Shown in pieces: positions 7,778 through 13,721 of a DNA stretch of 18,341 bases. The notes below the pieces were generated by a model, which saw nothing but the letters and a program-made list of their open reading frames with translations, made no database searches and was not told the DNA's origin. The position numbers were made by a program, and so were the translations under genes. Positions within the stretch are counted from its first letter, which is position 1. The number at the start of each line of letters is the position of its first letter. Source of the stretch: CAZLLV01 sp964560325 (lineage in GTDB: Bacteria > Acidobacteriota > Thermoanaerobaculia > Multivoradales > DATKCC01); assembly GCA_964560325.1 (NCBI GenBank), contig CAZLLV010000110.1, positions 1 through 18,341 of the forward strand. Direction: 5' to 3'.

Positions 7778-7942
7778 GGAGCTAGACCCTCCTGAGTGAC
7801 GAGGCCCGGCGGTGCGTTCCAGCGCATCGTCGGGCCGCTTCTATGTAGGGACCGAGCCGTCTCGGTCAATGCACCTACCATACACCTATCGGTCGGCCCA
7901 GGTCAACATACACCTATGGCAGGTGCGTGGTAGGTTGCTTCC
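7778..7942. promoter_or_regulatory. Divergent promoter/operator region with ACCTA repeats
   Basis: The 165 bp between the RadC-unit start (7777) and the RHH start (7943) hold a cluster of short repeats. ATACACCTAT occurs twice as exact copies (7880-7889 and 7908-7917). ACCTACCA (7873-7880) has its inverse TGGTAGGT at 7928-7935. The first two ACCTA cores are 11 bp apart, one helical turn. On the minus strand TTGACC (complement of 7901-7906) is followed 18 nt later by TATGGT, and a second TTGACC lies at 7864-7869. These are candidate promoters for the RadC unit, running through the repeats. RHH proteins typically bind such short tandem or inverted boxes, so autoregulation by the adjacent gene is a reasonable inference. 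Confidence 0.55.
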
Positions 7943-8134
7943 GTGAGTGCCGCGAAGAGACGAAAGCCGATCGACCAGCTCGACACGAAGACCACGGGCG
8001 GATTGATCCGGCGGAACACCTACCTGCCCCCGGAGCTGGCCGAGCGGCTGCGAGACCTGGCCGAACGTCTCTATCGGGCCGAGTCCGACCTCATCCGTGA
8101 GGCCATCAGCGAGTACCTCGACCGCCACGGTTGA
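7943..8134 (+). CDS. Ribbon-helix-helix (CopG/Arc-type) DNA-binding protein
   Basis: A 63-aa small regulator. After a basic N-terminal tail, the segment IRRNTYLP forms the DNA-contacting strand. PELAERLRDLAERL is helix 1, and AESDLIREAISEYLDRH is helix 2. This is the full RHH/CopG fold at normal length. Such proteins act as dimers and repress promoters of plasmid, phage or toxin-antitoxin genes. The GTG at 7943 is the natural start. The only ribosome-binding-like sequence is TAGGT 7 nt before it, which is also the right arm of the inverted repeat in the operator region. Binding there could therefore block both transcription and translation. No toxin gene follows, and the next feature is the tRNA. 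It diverges from the RadC unit, which it may control. Confidence 0.8.
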   Translation: MSAAKRRKPIDQLDTKTTGGLIRRNTYLPPELAERLRDLAERLYRAESDLIREAISEYLDRHG

Positions 8135-8328
8135 CCCCTGCCAACCGCCTTCGGCCCACACGAATCGCCAACCCCGCCGGTCGGCCCGACCCGGGGGTGG
8201 AGCCTGTCCAGGCGCGTGCCGGCGGATCCATCCCCGCTTTTGACCAAACTTTGACCACGGGGCGCACGACCGCCGAGCCCCCGGTTCAGGGGGCGGCCGT
8301 AACTGCCTTGTTTTCAGTGGGATGAAGT
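8135..8328. other. Probable island end with TTTGACCA direct repeats
   Basis: This non-coding stretch joins the RHH gene to the 3' end of tRNA-Glu. TTTGACCA occurs twice in direct orientation (8239-8246 and 8250-8257), 11 bp apart, about 70-90 bp from the tRNA end. In-phase short repeats beside a tRNA attachment site are what integrase arm-type sites look like, so I propose that role as inference. I found no second copy of the tRNA 3' end at the left side of the window. A weak reading frame starting at TTG 8131 is not convincing. Confidence 0.35.
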
Positions 8329-8404
8329 TGGTAGCGCGTACGGGATTCGAACCCGTGTTACCGGCGTGAGAGGCCGGCGTCCTGGACCCCTAGACGAACG
8401 CGCC
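8329..8404 (-). tRNA. tRNA-Glu (anticodon CTC)
   Basis: A 76-nt cloverleaf with the 3' CCA encoded. The acceptor stem GGCGCGT pairs with ACGCGCT (first pair G-U), with discriminator A. The anticodon stem CCGGC/GCCGG holds the loop CTCTCAC, giving anticodon CTC. The T arm ACGGG-TTCGAAT-CCCGT is perfect. Its 3' end faces the accessory island, which fits its use as an integration target. Confidence 0.95.
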
Positions 8405-8444
8405 ACCGAGGGGTGGCGACGGCGGGAGGCCGCCGCGGGCGCGG

Positions 8445-8473
8445 AATATAACACAGGGATGGATGGGCCTCAA
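8445..8473 (-). promoter_or_regulatory. Promoter of tRNA-Glu
   Basis: On the minus strand TTGAGG (complement of 8468-8473) and TATATT (complement of 8445-8450) are separated by exactly 17 bp. The -10 box is an unusually AT-rich spot in this region. Transcription would start about 34 nt before the mature tRNA. The -35 box overlaps the last codons and stop of the upstream deacetylase gene. Confidence 0.65.
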
Positions 8474-9510
8474 CCCGCTCCCTTTTCGGTCGGTCGTCGA
8501 GAGCCAGAGGCCGCCTCGACCCAGCCGGGCACCTCCGGCTCGCCGCGGAAGACCTTCCGGTCGATCCCTTCGGTGATCGCCCAGCGGTGGAGCCAGGTGA
8601 TGCCGCCGGGGCCGGTGTAGCCGTGGGTCGGCCGGTCGTAGGCCGGGTGCTCGAGCGCCTCACCGATCGGGACCCAGACGTAGCCGCGCTCTTCGAGCGC
8701 ATCGAGCAGCGGGTCGAGCCAGTCGGCGTTCAGGGCGTAGGCGTGGATCAGGAGGGTGTGGGGAAACGGTTCGGCCGCCTCGGGGGAGAGGATCACCTCC
8801 GCCTGGCCTTCGTAGAACTCGACGACCTCCAGCATGTAGCGGACGTAGTCCTCCCCCAGCTTCCGCATCGCCTCCTCGTCTCCTCGGTTCCAGGCGTCGG
8901 CGTAGGCGCCGCCGTAGATCCACTCGCCGTTGTCGATCGTCACCGGCGCGACGCGGTAGCCGTGCTCGTGCAGGAACGCCTCCGTCCGGCGCTGGACCTC
9001 GACCGAGCGGCCGGTGTGGAGGAAGGGGTGGCGGAAGAAGCGGAACGGCTCGCCCCGCCGCTCGGCGATCGGCCGCGTGATCCGCTCGCCCCGGAGCACG
9101 TCCTCCACCCAGACCTCGGGCGCGACGGTGTGGAGGTCGAGGTGGGCGTAGCCGTGATTGCCCAGCTCGTGGCCGGCCTCGAGCCACGCTTCGAGGAGGT
9201 CCACCCGGCGGGCGTCGACCGCTCCGTCCTCTTCCAGCTTGCTCTCGTTCACGAAACCGATCGCCGGCACCTCGTGCTCCGCGAGCACCGCCAGGAGCTT
9301 CTCCGTGATCCGCTCCTGCTGAACGGTCGTGTGGCGGCCCGGCGGCGCCACCGGCAGGTCGTCGATCGTGATCGCCATCCGGCGGCTCGCTTCGGGAGGG
9401 GGCGACGGAGATGCGTCGGTGGCGGACGGAGCGGCGCACGAGGGCGCCGAGACGGCGAGGAGGAGCCCGCAGGCGAAAGCAGCGACGGACGTGCGGGTCG
9501 AGTGCCTCAT
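8470..9510 (-). CDS. Exported polysaccharide deacetylase (NodB homology, CE4)
   Basis: A 346-aa protein predicted to remove N-acetyl groups from an envelope or extracellular polysaccharide. A short basic start is followed by a hydrophobic stretch (9-22) ending SAPSC. This is a Sec signal peptide with an imperfect lipobox, so a lipoprotein anchored at Cys25 is possible. The NodB motifs are present: TIDDLP (D50, D51), the metal site HGYAH (H119, H123), RHPFLHTG (R160-F163) and LLIHAYALNAD (H256). The second motif is preceded by HELGN, as in typical CE4 enzymes. The C-terminal segment after residue 270 is probably an additional strand-rich extension. The ATG at 9510 has only a weak AAGG upstream. 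It diverges from the MscS gene, and its 3' end touches the tRNA promoter. The substrate cannot be inferred. Confidence 0.85.
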   Translation of the reverse strand: MRHSTRTSVAAFACGLLLAVSAPSCAAPSATDASPSPPPEASRRMAITIDDLPVAPPGRHTTVQQERITEKLLAVLAEHEVPAIGFVNESKLEEDGAVDARRVDLLEAWLEAGHELGNHGYAHLDLHTVAPEVWVEDVLRGERITRPIAERRGEPFRFFRHPFLHTGRSVEVQRRTEAFLHEHGYRVAPVTIDNGEWIYGGAYADAWNRGDEEAMRKLGEDYVRYMLEVVEFYEGQAEVILSPEAAEPFPHTLLIHAYALNADWLDPLLDALEERGYVWVPIGEALEHPAYDRPTHGYTGPGGITWLHRWAITEGIDRKVFRGEPEVPGWVEAASGSRRPTEKGAG

Positions 9511-9650
9511 GAAGAGCGACCTTACTACATGCGTAGCGACCGGTGATCGTGCGCGACGCAGTGTTTCGACCGCAACCCCTCGCGATAACGTCGGCCGAAC
9601 ACCGAGCCACGAACCACTTCGATCTCGGGGAGAAAGACCGGAGGTTTCTC

Positions 9651-10484
9651 TTGGACACCGAACAGCTCTACACCACCGTCACCTCGTTCCTCACCGTCTG
9701 GGGGCTCCAGGTCCTGGGCGCCGTGGCGGTTCTCGTCATCGGCTGGTTCGTCGCCAAGGCGATGCGCCGCGGGGTCGCCCGGGTGCTCGTCCGCAGCCGC
9801 GTCGACGCCACCCTCCAGCCGCTCTTCGCCGGGATCGTCTACTTCGGCGTCCTGGCCGTGGTGCTCGTGGCCGTCCTCGAGCTCTTCGGAATCCACACCA
9901 CCTCGATCGTGGCCGTGCTCGGTGCCGCCGGCCTCGCCATCGGTCTGGCGCTCCAGGGGAGTCTCTCGAACGTCGCCTCGGGCGTCATGCTGCTGCTTTT
10001 TCGGCCGTTCAAGGTCGGCGACTACGTGGAGATCGCCGGCACCGGCGGCACGGTGGTCGAGGTCGGCCTGGTCAGCAGCGTGCTCAGGAGCCCGGACAAC
10101 ATCCGGATCATGGTGCCCAACACGAAGATCTTCGGCGACGTGATCAAGAACTACAACGGCTTCGACATCCGGCGCGTCGACCTGGTGATGGGCATCGGCT
10201 ACGACGACGACATCGGCGTGGCGATCGAGACGATCCGCTCGGTGGTCGCCGCCGACGAGCGCGTGCTCGCCGAGCCGGAGACGGTGATCGCCGTCCACGA
10301 GCTGGCCGATTCGTCGGTCAACCTGGTGGTCCGGCCCTGGTGCGCGACCGGTGACTACTGGCCGCTGCGCTGGGACCTGCTGCGGCGCCTGAAGGTGGAG
10401 CTGGAGGCCGCCGGCTGCACGATTCCGTACCCGCAGCGCGACGTGCACCTGTTCCAGGAGCCGGGCCCGGCCGCGGAAGCGTGA
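9651..10484 (+). CDS. Small-conductance mechanosensitive channel (MscS family)
   Basis: An inner-membrane channel that opens under membrane tension and releases solutes during hypo-osmotic shock. With the start chosen here it has 277 aa, close to E. coli MscS. Three membrane segments are visible: GAVAVLVIGWFVAKA, YFGVLAVVLVAVLELFG, and the pore helix with its Gly/Ala packing pattern (VLGAAGLAIGLALQGSLSN), followed by GVMLLLFRPFKVGDYV leading into the cytoplasmic beta domain. The conserved VPNTKI-type strand and the alpha-beta C-terminus follow. A longer frame reaches back to GTG 9543. However, TTG 9651 has GGAGG exactly 6 nt upstream and gives the expected N-terminus, so I prefer it. It diverges from the deacetylase, and no partner gene is evident. 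Confidence 0.9.
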   Translation: MDTEQLYTTVTSFLTVWGLQVLGAVAVLVIGWFVAKAMRRGVARVLVRSRVDATLQPLFAGIVYFGVLAVVLVAVLELFGIHTTSIVAVLGAAGLAIGLALQGSLSNVASGVMLLLFRPFKVGDYVEIAGTGGTVVEVGLVSSVLRSPDNIRIMVPNTKIFGDVIKNYNGFDIRRVDLVMGIGYDDDIGVAIETIRSVVAADERVLAEPETVIAVHELADSSVNLVVRPWCATGDYWPLRWDLLRRLKVELEAAGCTIPYPQRDVHLFQEPGPAAEA

Positions 10485-10552
10485 GGCGAACCTCGGCGCG
10501 GCGTCTCCCGGCGCCCGCCCGGTAGACCCGCTCGACGTGGTGATGGGGGACT

Positions 10553-10574
10553 ATTGACAATAAATACTGTCAAT
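10553..10574. promoter_or_regulatory. 22-bp palindromic operator before the ArsR-like gene
   Basis: ATTGACA (10553-10559) and TGTCAAT (10568-10574) are perfect 7-bp inverted arms around an AT-rich 8-bp spacer, in otherwise very GC-rich DNA. The left arm also contains a consensus-like -35 TTGACA. It ends 6 bp before the likely start codon of a winged-helix regulator, which fits an autoregulatory operator. Confidence 0.65.
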
Positions 10575-10580
10575 GATCGA

Positions 10581-11192
10581 ATGGCGGCCATGCAGGACAT
10601 CGAGGTCATCGTCCACCCGGCTGCCGCGGCGGTCGCGCTCGATCCGCTCCGGAGCCGCCTGCTCGCGGAGCTGGCCGAGCCCGCCTCCGCCGCGGCGCTC
10701 GCGGAGCGCGTCGGGATCACCCGCCAGAAGGTCAACTACCACCTTCGCGCGCTCGAAGCGCACGGACTCGTCGAGGTCGCCGAGACACGACGGTGGGGCG
10801 GGCTGACGGAGCGCCTGATGGTGGCGAGCGCGGCGTCGTACGTCGTCTCGCCGAGCGCGCTCGGTCCCGTGGCCGCGGACCCCGGCCGGACCGCCGATCG
10901 GCTCTCCGCGAGCTACCTGATCGCGCTCGGCGCCCGCATCGTGCAGGAGGTGAGCGACCTCGTGCGCTTCGCGCGCGAGGCGGGCAAGCGTCTGCCGACG
11001 CTGTCGATCGACACCGAGGTTCGATTCCGATCGGCGGCCGAGCGCGCCGCCTTCACCCGCGAGCTGACCGACGCCGTCACCCGGCTCGTCGCCCGTTACC
11101 ACGACACGGAGGCCCCGGGCGGACGCTCCCACCGCCTGGTGATGGTGGCCCACCCGCTGCCCCACGAACCGCGGACCGAGGTGCCTTCCTGA
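10581..11192 (+). CDS. ArsR-like winged-helix transcriptional regulator
   Basis: A 203-aa regulator. Residues about 15-85 form an ArsR/HTH_20 winged helix: DPLRSRLLAELAEPASAAALAERV, then the recognition helix in TRQKVNYHLRALEAHGLVEV and a wing around RWGGLTER. No cysteine or histidine metal site is visible in the DNA-binding part, so metal sensing is unlikely. The C-terminal half (about 95-185) is helical and contains DTEVRFRSAAERAAF, as in regulators often paired with SRPBCC genes. The frame opens at TTG 10554, but that codon sits inside the palindrome. ATG 10581 or 10590 is more likely, and neither has a good ribosome-binding site, so a leaderless message is possible. It is the first gene of a three-gene run, 31 bp before the DUF1579 gene. 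Likely a repressor of its own run. Confidence 0.8.
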   Translation: MAAMQDIEVIVHPAAAAVALDPLRSRLLAELAEPASAAALAERVGITRQKVNYHLRALEAHGLVEVAETRRWGGLTERLMVASAASYVVSPSALGPVAADPGRTADRLSASYLIALGARIVQEVSDLVRFAREAGKRLPTLSIDTEVRFRSAAERAAFTRELTDAVTRLVARYHDTEAPGGRSHRLVMVAHPLPHEPRTEVPS

Positions 11193-11223
11193 ACCCGGAC
11201 TCGCTCGACCCGAGGAGAGCTTC

Positions 11224-11778
11224 ATGAAGAGGATCGCGATCGCAGGACTGTGCATCACCTGGCTGGCGGGCGCCGGCGCTCTCGGAGCGCAGGAGCTGCC
11301 GCCCGATTCCACCCTTTCCCCCGAGGGCGCCTTCCTCGCGCGGCTCGCCGGAGAGTGGGAGACCGAAGGCGAGGCGTACGTCGCGCCGGGTCAGCCGCCC
11401 ATCGAGACGACGGGGACGGAGAGTATCCGGGCGGTGGGCGGTCACTGGGCCGTCTCCGAGATCGAGAGCGCCTTCATGGGCATGCCCTTCTCCGCCGTCT
11501 TCACGCTCGGCTTCGACCCCGAGTCCCAGGAGCTCGTCGGCACCTGGATCGACTCCCTGTCGAGCCATCTCTGGCACTACGAAGGCACGCTGGACGCCGA
11601 CGGCGACACCTTGACGCTCGAGAAGGAAGGCCCCTGCTTCCGGACGCCGGGGCGGCACGCGAAGTACCGGGACGTGATCGAGCTCGAGGACGGAGGCGCG
11701 AAGACCCTCACGAGCCGGGCACTGGTCGATGGCGAGTGGGAGACGATGCTCATCATCCGCTCCCGGCGCGCCGAGTAG
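11224..11778 (+). CDS. Exported DUF1579 family protein
   Basis: A 184-aa protein with an N-terminal signal peptide (MKRIAIAGLCITWLAGAGAL, cleavage likely after GAQ). The mature part is a single lipocalin-like beta-barrel of the DUF1579 type. It has the opening LARLAGEWETEGEAYV, the strand GTESIRAVGGHWAVSEIES, the FTLGFDPESQELVGTWIDS segment, and closing strands KYRDVIELEDG and WETMLIIRSRR. The family has no established reaction; small-molecule binding is a guess from the fold. GAGGAG lies 6 nt before the ATG. It sits between an ArsR-like regulator and an SRPBCC protein with short gaps (31 and 39 bp), so all three are probably co-transcribed. Confidence 0.8.
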   Translation: MKRIAIAGLCITWLAGAGALGAQELPPDSTLSPEGAFLARLAGEWETEGEAYVAPGQPPIETTGTESIRAVGGHWAVSEIESAFMGMPFSAVFTLGFDPESQELVGTWIDSLSSHLWHYEGTLDADGDTLTLEKEGPCFRTPGRHAKYRDVIELEDGGAKTLTSRALVDGEWETMLIIRSRRAE

Positions 11779-11817
11779 CCGGGCGCCGCGCACGAACGAA
11801 CCGAGAGAGGAACCGAC

Positions 11818-12636
11818 ATGCCCCTGAAGAAGGACGCCTCCGGGCGCCGCTGGGTCGAGGTCGAAGCCGAGGTCCCCGGAACGCCGGAGCAGGTATGGAA
11901 TGCCATCGCCACCGGGCCGGGGATCTCCTCCTGGTTCGTTCCGACCGAGGTCGAGGAGCGCAAAGGCGGCCGCACCACGGCCGACTTCGGCCCGGGGATG
12001 GAGTCCGAGGCGACGATCACCGAGTGGGACCCACCACGCCGCTTCGCCGCCGAGAGCCAAGACCTCGGCCCGGACGCGCCCACGGTCGCCAGTGAGTGGA
12101 TCGTCGAGGCGCGCTCGGGCGGCACCTGCGTCGTCCGCGTCGTCCACAGCCTGTTCACCGACGGTGACGACTGGGACGACCAGCTCGAGGGCTGGGAGTA
12201 CGGCTGGCCCTCCTTCTTCCGCATCCTGCGCCTCTACCTCCGGCACTTCCCAGGACAGCCGTCCGCGGCGTTTCAGCTCATGGGTATGGCACCGCCGCCC
12301 CGGGACGAGGCCTGGGCCGCGCTCGCCGGCGGGCTGGGCATCGCCGGGGCGGGAGTCGGCGAGAGGGTGCGGAGCGCGGCCGGCGCACCGAGGCTCGCCG
12401 GCCAGGTCGAGGGCGTGGGAGCCGAGGGCTACCCCGAGTTGCTGATCCGGCTCGACGAACCGGCCCCCGGCACCGCCCACCTCTTCCCGATGGAGATGGG
12501 CGGGCAGGTCTACCTCTCGATCCGCTTCTACCTCTACGGCGAGACCGCGGCCCAAGCCGTCGCCGAGGCGCAGCCGCGGTGGCAGGAGTGGCTCGACGAG
12601 CGCTTCCCGGCGGGCGGTTCGATGCCCGAGCATTGA
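11818..12636 (+). CDS. SRPBCC (AHSA1/START-like) domain protein
   Basis: A 272-aa cytoplasmic protein. Residues about 12-150 form an AHSA1-type SRPBCC ligand-binding fold: VEVEAEVPGTPEQVWNAIATGPGISSWFVP at the start, EATITEWDPPRRFAAES in the middle, and the long C-terminal helix WPSFFRILRLYLRHF. A second part (about 158-265) contains strands LLIRLDEPAPGTAHLF and VYLSIRFYLYG, and a final helix. It may be a further beta-rich domain. ArsR-regulator plus SRPBCC pairs are common in bacteria, usually with unknown ligands. Here a DUF1579 gene is inserted between them. GAGGAA lies before the ATG at 11818. The gene ends 12 bp before a MITE-like repeat, whose palindromic left end could also stop transcription. 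Function beyond ligand binding is unknown. Confidence 0.8.
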   Translation: MPLKKDASGRRWVEVEAEVPGTPEQVWNAIATGPGISSWFVPTEVEERKGGRTTADFGPGMESEATITEWDPPRRFAAESQDLGPDAPTVASEWIVEARSGGTCVVRVVHSLFTDGDDWDDQLEGWEYGWPSFFRILRLYLRHFPGQPSAAFQLMGMAPPPRDEAWAALAGGLGIAGAGVGERVRSAAGAPRLAGQVEGVGAEGYPELLIRLDEPAPGTAHLFPMEMGGQVYLSIRFYLYGETAAQAVAEAQPRWQEWLDERFPAGGSMPEH

Positions 12637-12648
12637 GCGCCCATACGG

Positions 12649-12833
12649 GGGCCGGGGCAGGAGCTCCCGCCCGGGCGTCGGCTCCCGAGCCCGCATCCGG
12701 CGGAGGTGGTGGTCGGATGACCCGTGGCAGGCAGGGACCCTCGGTGCACTGCCACCGCCGCGCCCTGGGTCGGGCACGGCCCAGCGGGCGGCGTCCGCCG
12801 AGCGACCCGGTTCGGGACTCCTGCCCCGGCCCG
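12649..12833 (+). repeat. MITE-like element, copy 1 (185 bp)
   Basis: The element starts with GGGCCGGGGCAGGAG (12649-12663) and ends with its exact reverse complement (12819-12833), giving 15-bp terminal inverted repeats. The first 48 bp (12649-12696) are identical to the reverse complement of 13928-13975. The last 42 bp (12792-12833) are identical to the reverse complement of 13722-13763. The interior also aligns with copy 2, for example around CGCCGCGCCCTG. It carries no gene. The left end is nearly palindromic around GAGCTC. Confidence 0.75.
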
Positions 12834-12900
12834 ACGGGGCGGACCACGCTGCGGCCACTCGATCCGAAGGCTCGACCCTCCCACGCCTCCAGGGGATAGA

Positions 12901-13146
12901 ATGCCTTCGAGGATGCACGAACGAATCATCATCGATGCGAAGCGGATGCTCGGAAAGCCGGTGATCCGTGGCACGCGCGTGCCAGTCGAGCTGTTGCTCC
13001 GCAAGCTCGGCGAAGGCGCGACCGTGGAAGACCTCCTCGACGCTTATCCCCAGCTCACACGGCAGGACGTCCAGGCCGCCCTGACCTACGCGGCCGAGTC
13101 CATCTCCCACGAAAAGACCTCGGACGAGCCGTGGTCCGCTTCGTGA
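12901..13146 (+). CDS. DUF433 family antitoxin
   Basis: An 81-aa DUF433 protein, a small winged-helix antitoxin normally encoded just before a DUF5615 PIN-like toxin. The N-terminus MHERIIIDAKRMLGKPVIRGTRVPV is the family hallmark: the I-D-P/A...GKPVIRGTRVPV block. It is followed by LLRKLGEGATVEDLLDAYPQLTRQDVQAALTYAAE, the two helices of the domain. Start ATG 12901 has AGGGGAT just upstream. M5 (12913) is an alternative. The gene looks intact and full length. The downstream partner is reduced to a 28-codon remnant that starts inside the last codons of this gene, the overlap expected for this pair. The antitoxin may persist as an orphan DNA-binding protein. Confidence 0.85.
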   Translation: MPSRMHERIIIDAKRMLGKPVIRGTRVPVELLLRKLGEGATVEDLLDAYPQLTRQDVQAALTYAAESISHEKTSDEPWSAS

Positions 13147-13217
13147 CGCAGATCGGCGACCGGCTCATCGGCAGGTTCGTGGTACTCCAGCCGGGCCGAG
13201 CACGCATCACCGAATAG
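13131..13217 (+). pseudogene. DUF5615-like toxin remnant with internal deletion
   Basis: A 28-codon frame from GTG 13131 to TAG 13217, overlapping the antitoxin 3' end by 16 bp. It begins VVRF, like the usual start of DUF5615 (PIN-like) toxins. It then continues directly into IGDRLIGRFVVLQPGRARI, which resembles the C-terminal strand of that family (GxxVVxxPGRxRI). The roughly 75-90 residues that normally lie between, including the catalytic acidic residues, are missing. I infer an in-frame internal deletion that inactivates the toxin. The assignment rests on the position after DUF433 plus the C-terminal pattern, so it is moderate. Confidence 0.55.
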
Positions 13218-13232
13218 CTACCGACCGCCGAC

Positions 13233-13250
13233 CCGCCGGCTGACCGGCGG
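13233..13250. repeat. GC-rich hairpin, copy 1 of a short repeat
   Basis: CCGCCGG-CTGA-CCGGCGG is a perfect 7-bp stem with a 4-nt loop, 15 bp after the toxin remnant stop. The wider string CCCGCCGGCTGACCGG (13232-13247) recurs exactly at 13695-13710, where the HEPN remnant ends. It may act as a terminator or as a REP-type repeat. Confidence 0.55.
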
Positions 13251-13315
13251 CGGGACTATGCCTCGGACCACCCTCCTCCACAGCACCTCGCTAGAATGAC
13301 CGCGAGGACGATCCG

Positions 13316-13618
13316 ATGCCCCGCTCTCGAATCCAGGTCCCGGTCCACGAGATCGAACGCTTCTGCCGCCAGAACCACATCCGCCGGCTCGCCTTCTTCG
13401 GCTCCGTCATCCGCGCCGATTTCACTCCGGAGAGCGATGTCGACGTGCTGGTCGAGTTCGAAGAAGGCCACGTTCCCGGCCTCGACTTCTTCGCCATGCA
13501 GCGGCAGCTCTCCGGAATCCTGGGGCGGCAGGTCGACCTCCACACCCCCGGCTTCCTGAGCCCGTACTTCCGCGACGAGGTGCTGTCCGAAGCCGAGAAC
13601 CTCTATGTCGCGGCATGA
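13316..13618 (+). CDS. MNT-type minimal nucleotidyltransferase (antitoxin of HEPN/MNT pair)
   Basis: A 100-aa minimal nucleotidyltransferase. The active site is complete: GSVIRADF (G29, S30), SDVDVLVEF (D41, D43), and the third acidic residue in VDLHT (D74). In HEPN/MNT toxin-antitoxin systems this enzyme transfers AMP from ATP onto a tyrosine of the HEPN ribonuclease and silences it. Length and motif spacing are normal. ATG 13316 has GAGG 8 nt upstream. The next frame, a HEPN remnant, overlaps its end by 14 bp, as usual for this pair, but is cut short. The antitoxin is therefore apparently intact without a functional toxin next to it. Whether it is still expressed is unknown. Confidence 0.85.
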   Translation: MPRSRIQVPVHEIERFCRQNHIRRLAFFGSVIRADFTPESDVDVLVEFEEGHVPGLDFFAMQRQLSGILGRQVDLHTPGFLSPYFRDEVLSEAENLYVAA

Positions 13619-13706
13619 GCCCCACCTCCGCATCCGGCACATGCTCGACCACGCGCGAGAAGCCGTGGCGATGACCGGACGGAGAACCAGCAAGCCCGCC
13701 GGCTGA
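13605..13706 (+). pseudogene. HEPN-domain toxin, truncated after about 27 residues
   Basis: The frame starts at ATG 13605 inside the MNT gene, as expected for the HEPN (DUF86-type) partner. It begins MSRHEPHLRIRHMLDHAREA, which matches the N-terminal helix of that family. After about VAMTG the similarity stops, and the frame ends at 13706 within the repeat CCCGCCGGCTGACCGG. The catalytic RxxxxH motif and about 80 residues are missing. No continuation is visible before or after the MITE-like copy 2 that begins 15 bp downstream. I infer loss of the 3' part by insertion or deletion at the repeats. Confidence 0.7.
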
Positions 13707-13710
13707 CCGG
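13695..13710. repeat. GC-rich short repeat, copy 2
   Basis: An exact 16-bp copy of CCCGCCGGCTGACCGG also present at 13232-13247, followed here by GGCGGG instead of CGGCGGG. It supplies the stop codon of the HEPN remnant. Confidence 0.55.
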
Positions 13711-13721
13711 GGCGGGGGGAA

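Noticed and set aside
8131..8325. A plus-strand frame starting with TTG at the RHH stop
   Set aside because: Low-complexity composition, no recognisable domain or ribosome-binding site, and it covers the probable attachment region.
8470..9658. Long frames on the other strand or in other frames of the deacetylase (for example 8587-9546 plus, 8660-9658 minus)
   Set aside because: Shadow frames of a GC-rich gene. The NodB motifs and signal peptide fix the real frame.
11077..13110. A 677-codon minus-strand frame across the SRPBCC and DUF433 genes
   Set aside because: It is antisense to three genes with clear domains, has no domain of its own, and is explained by GC-rich codon bias.
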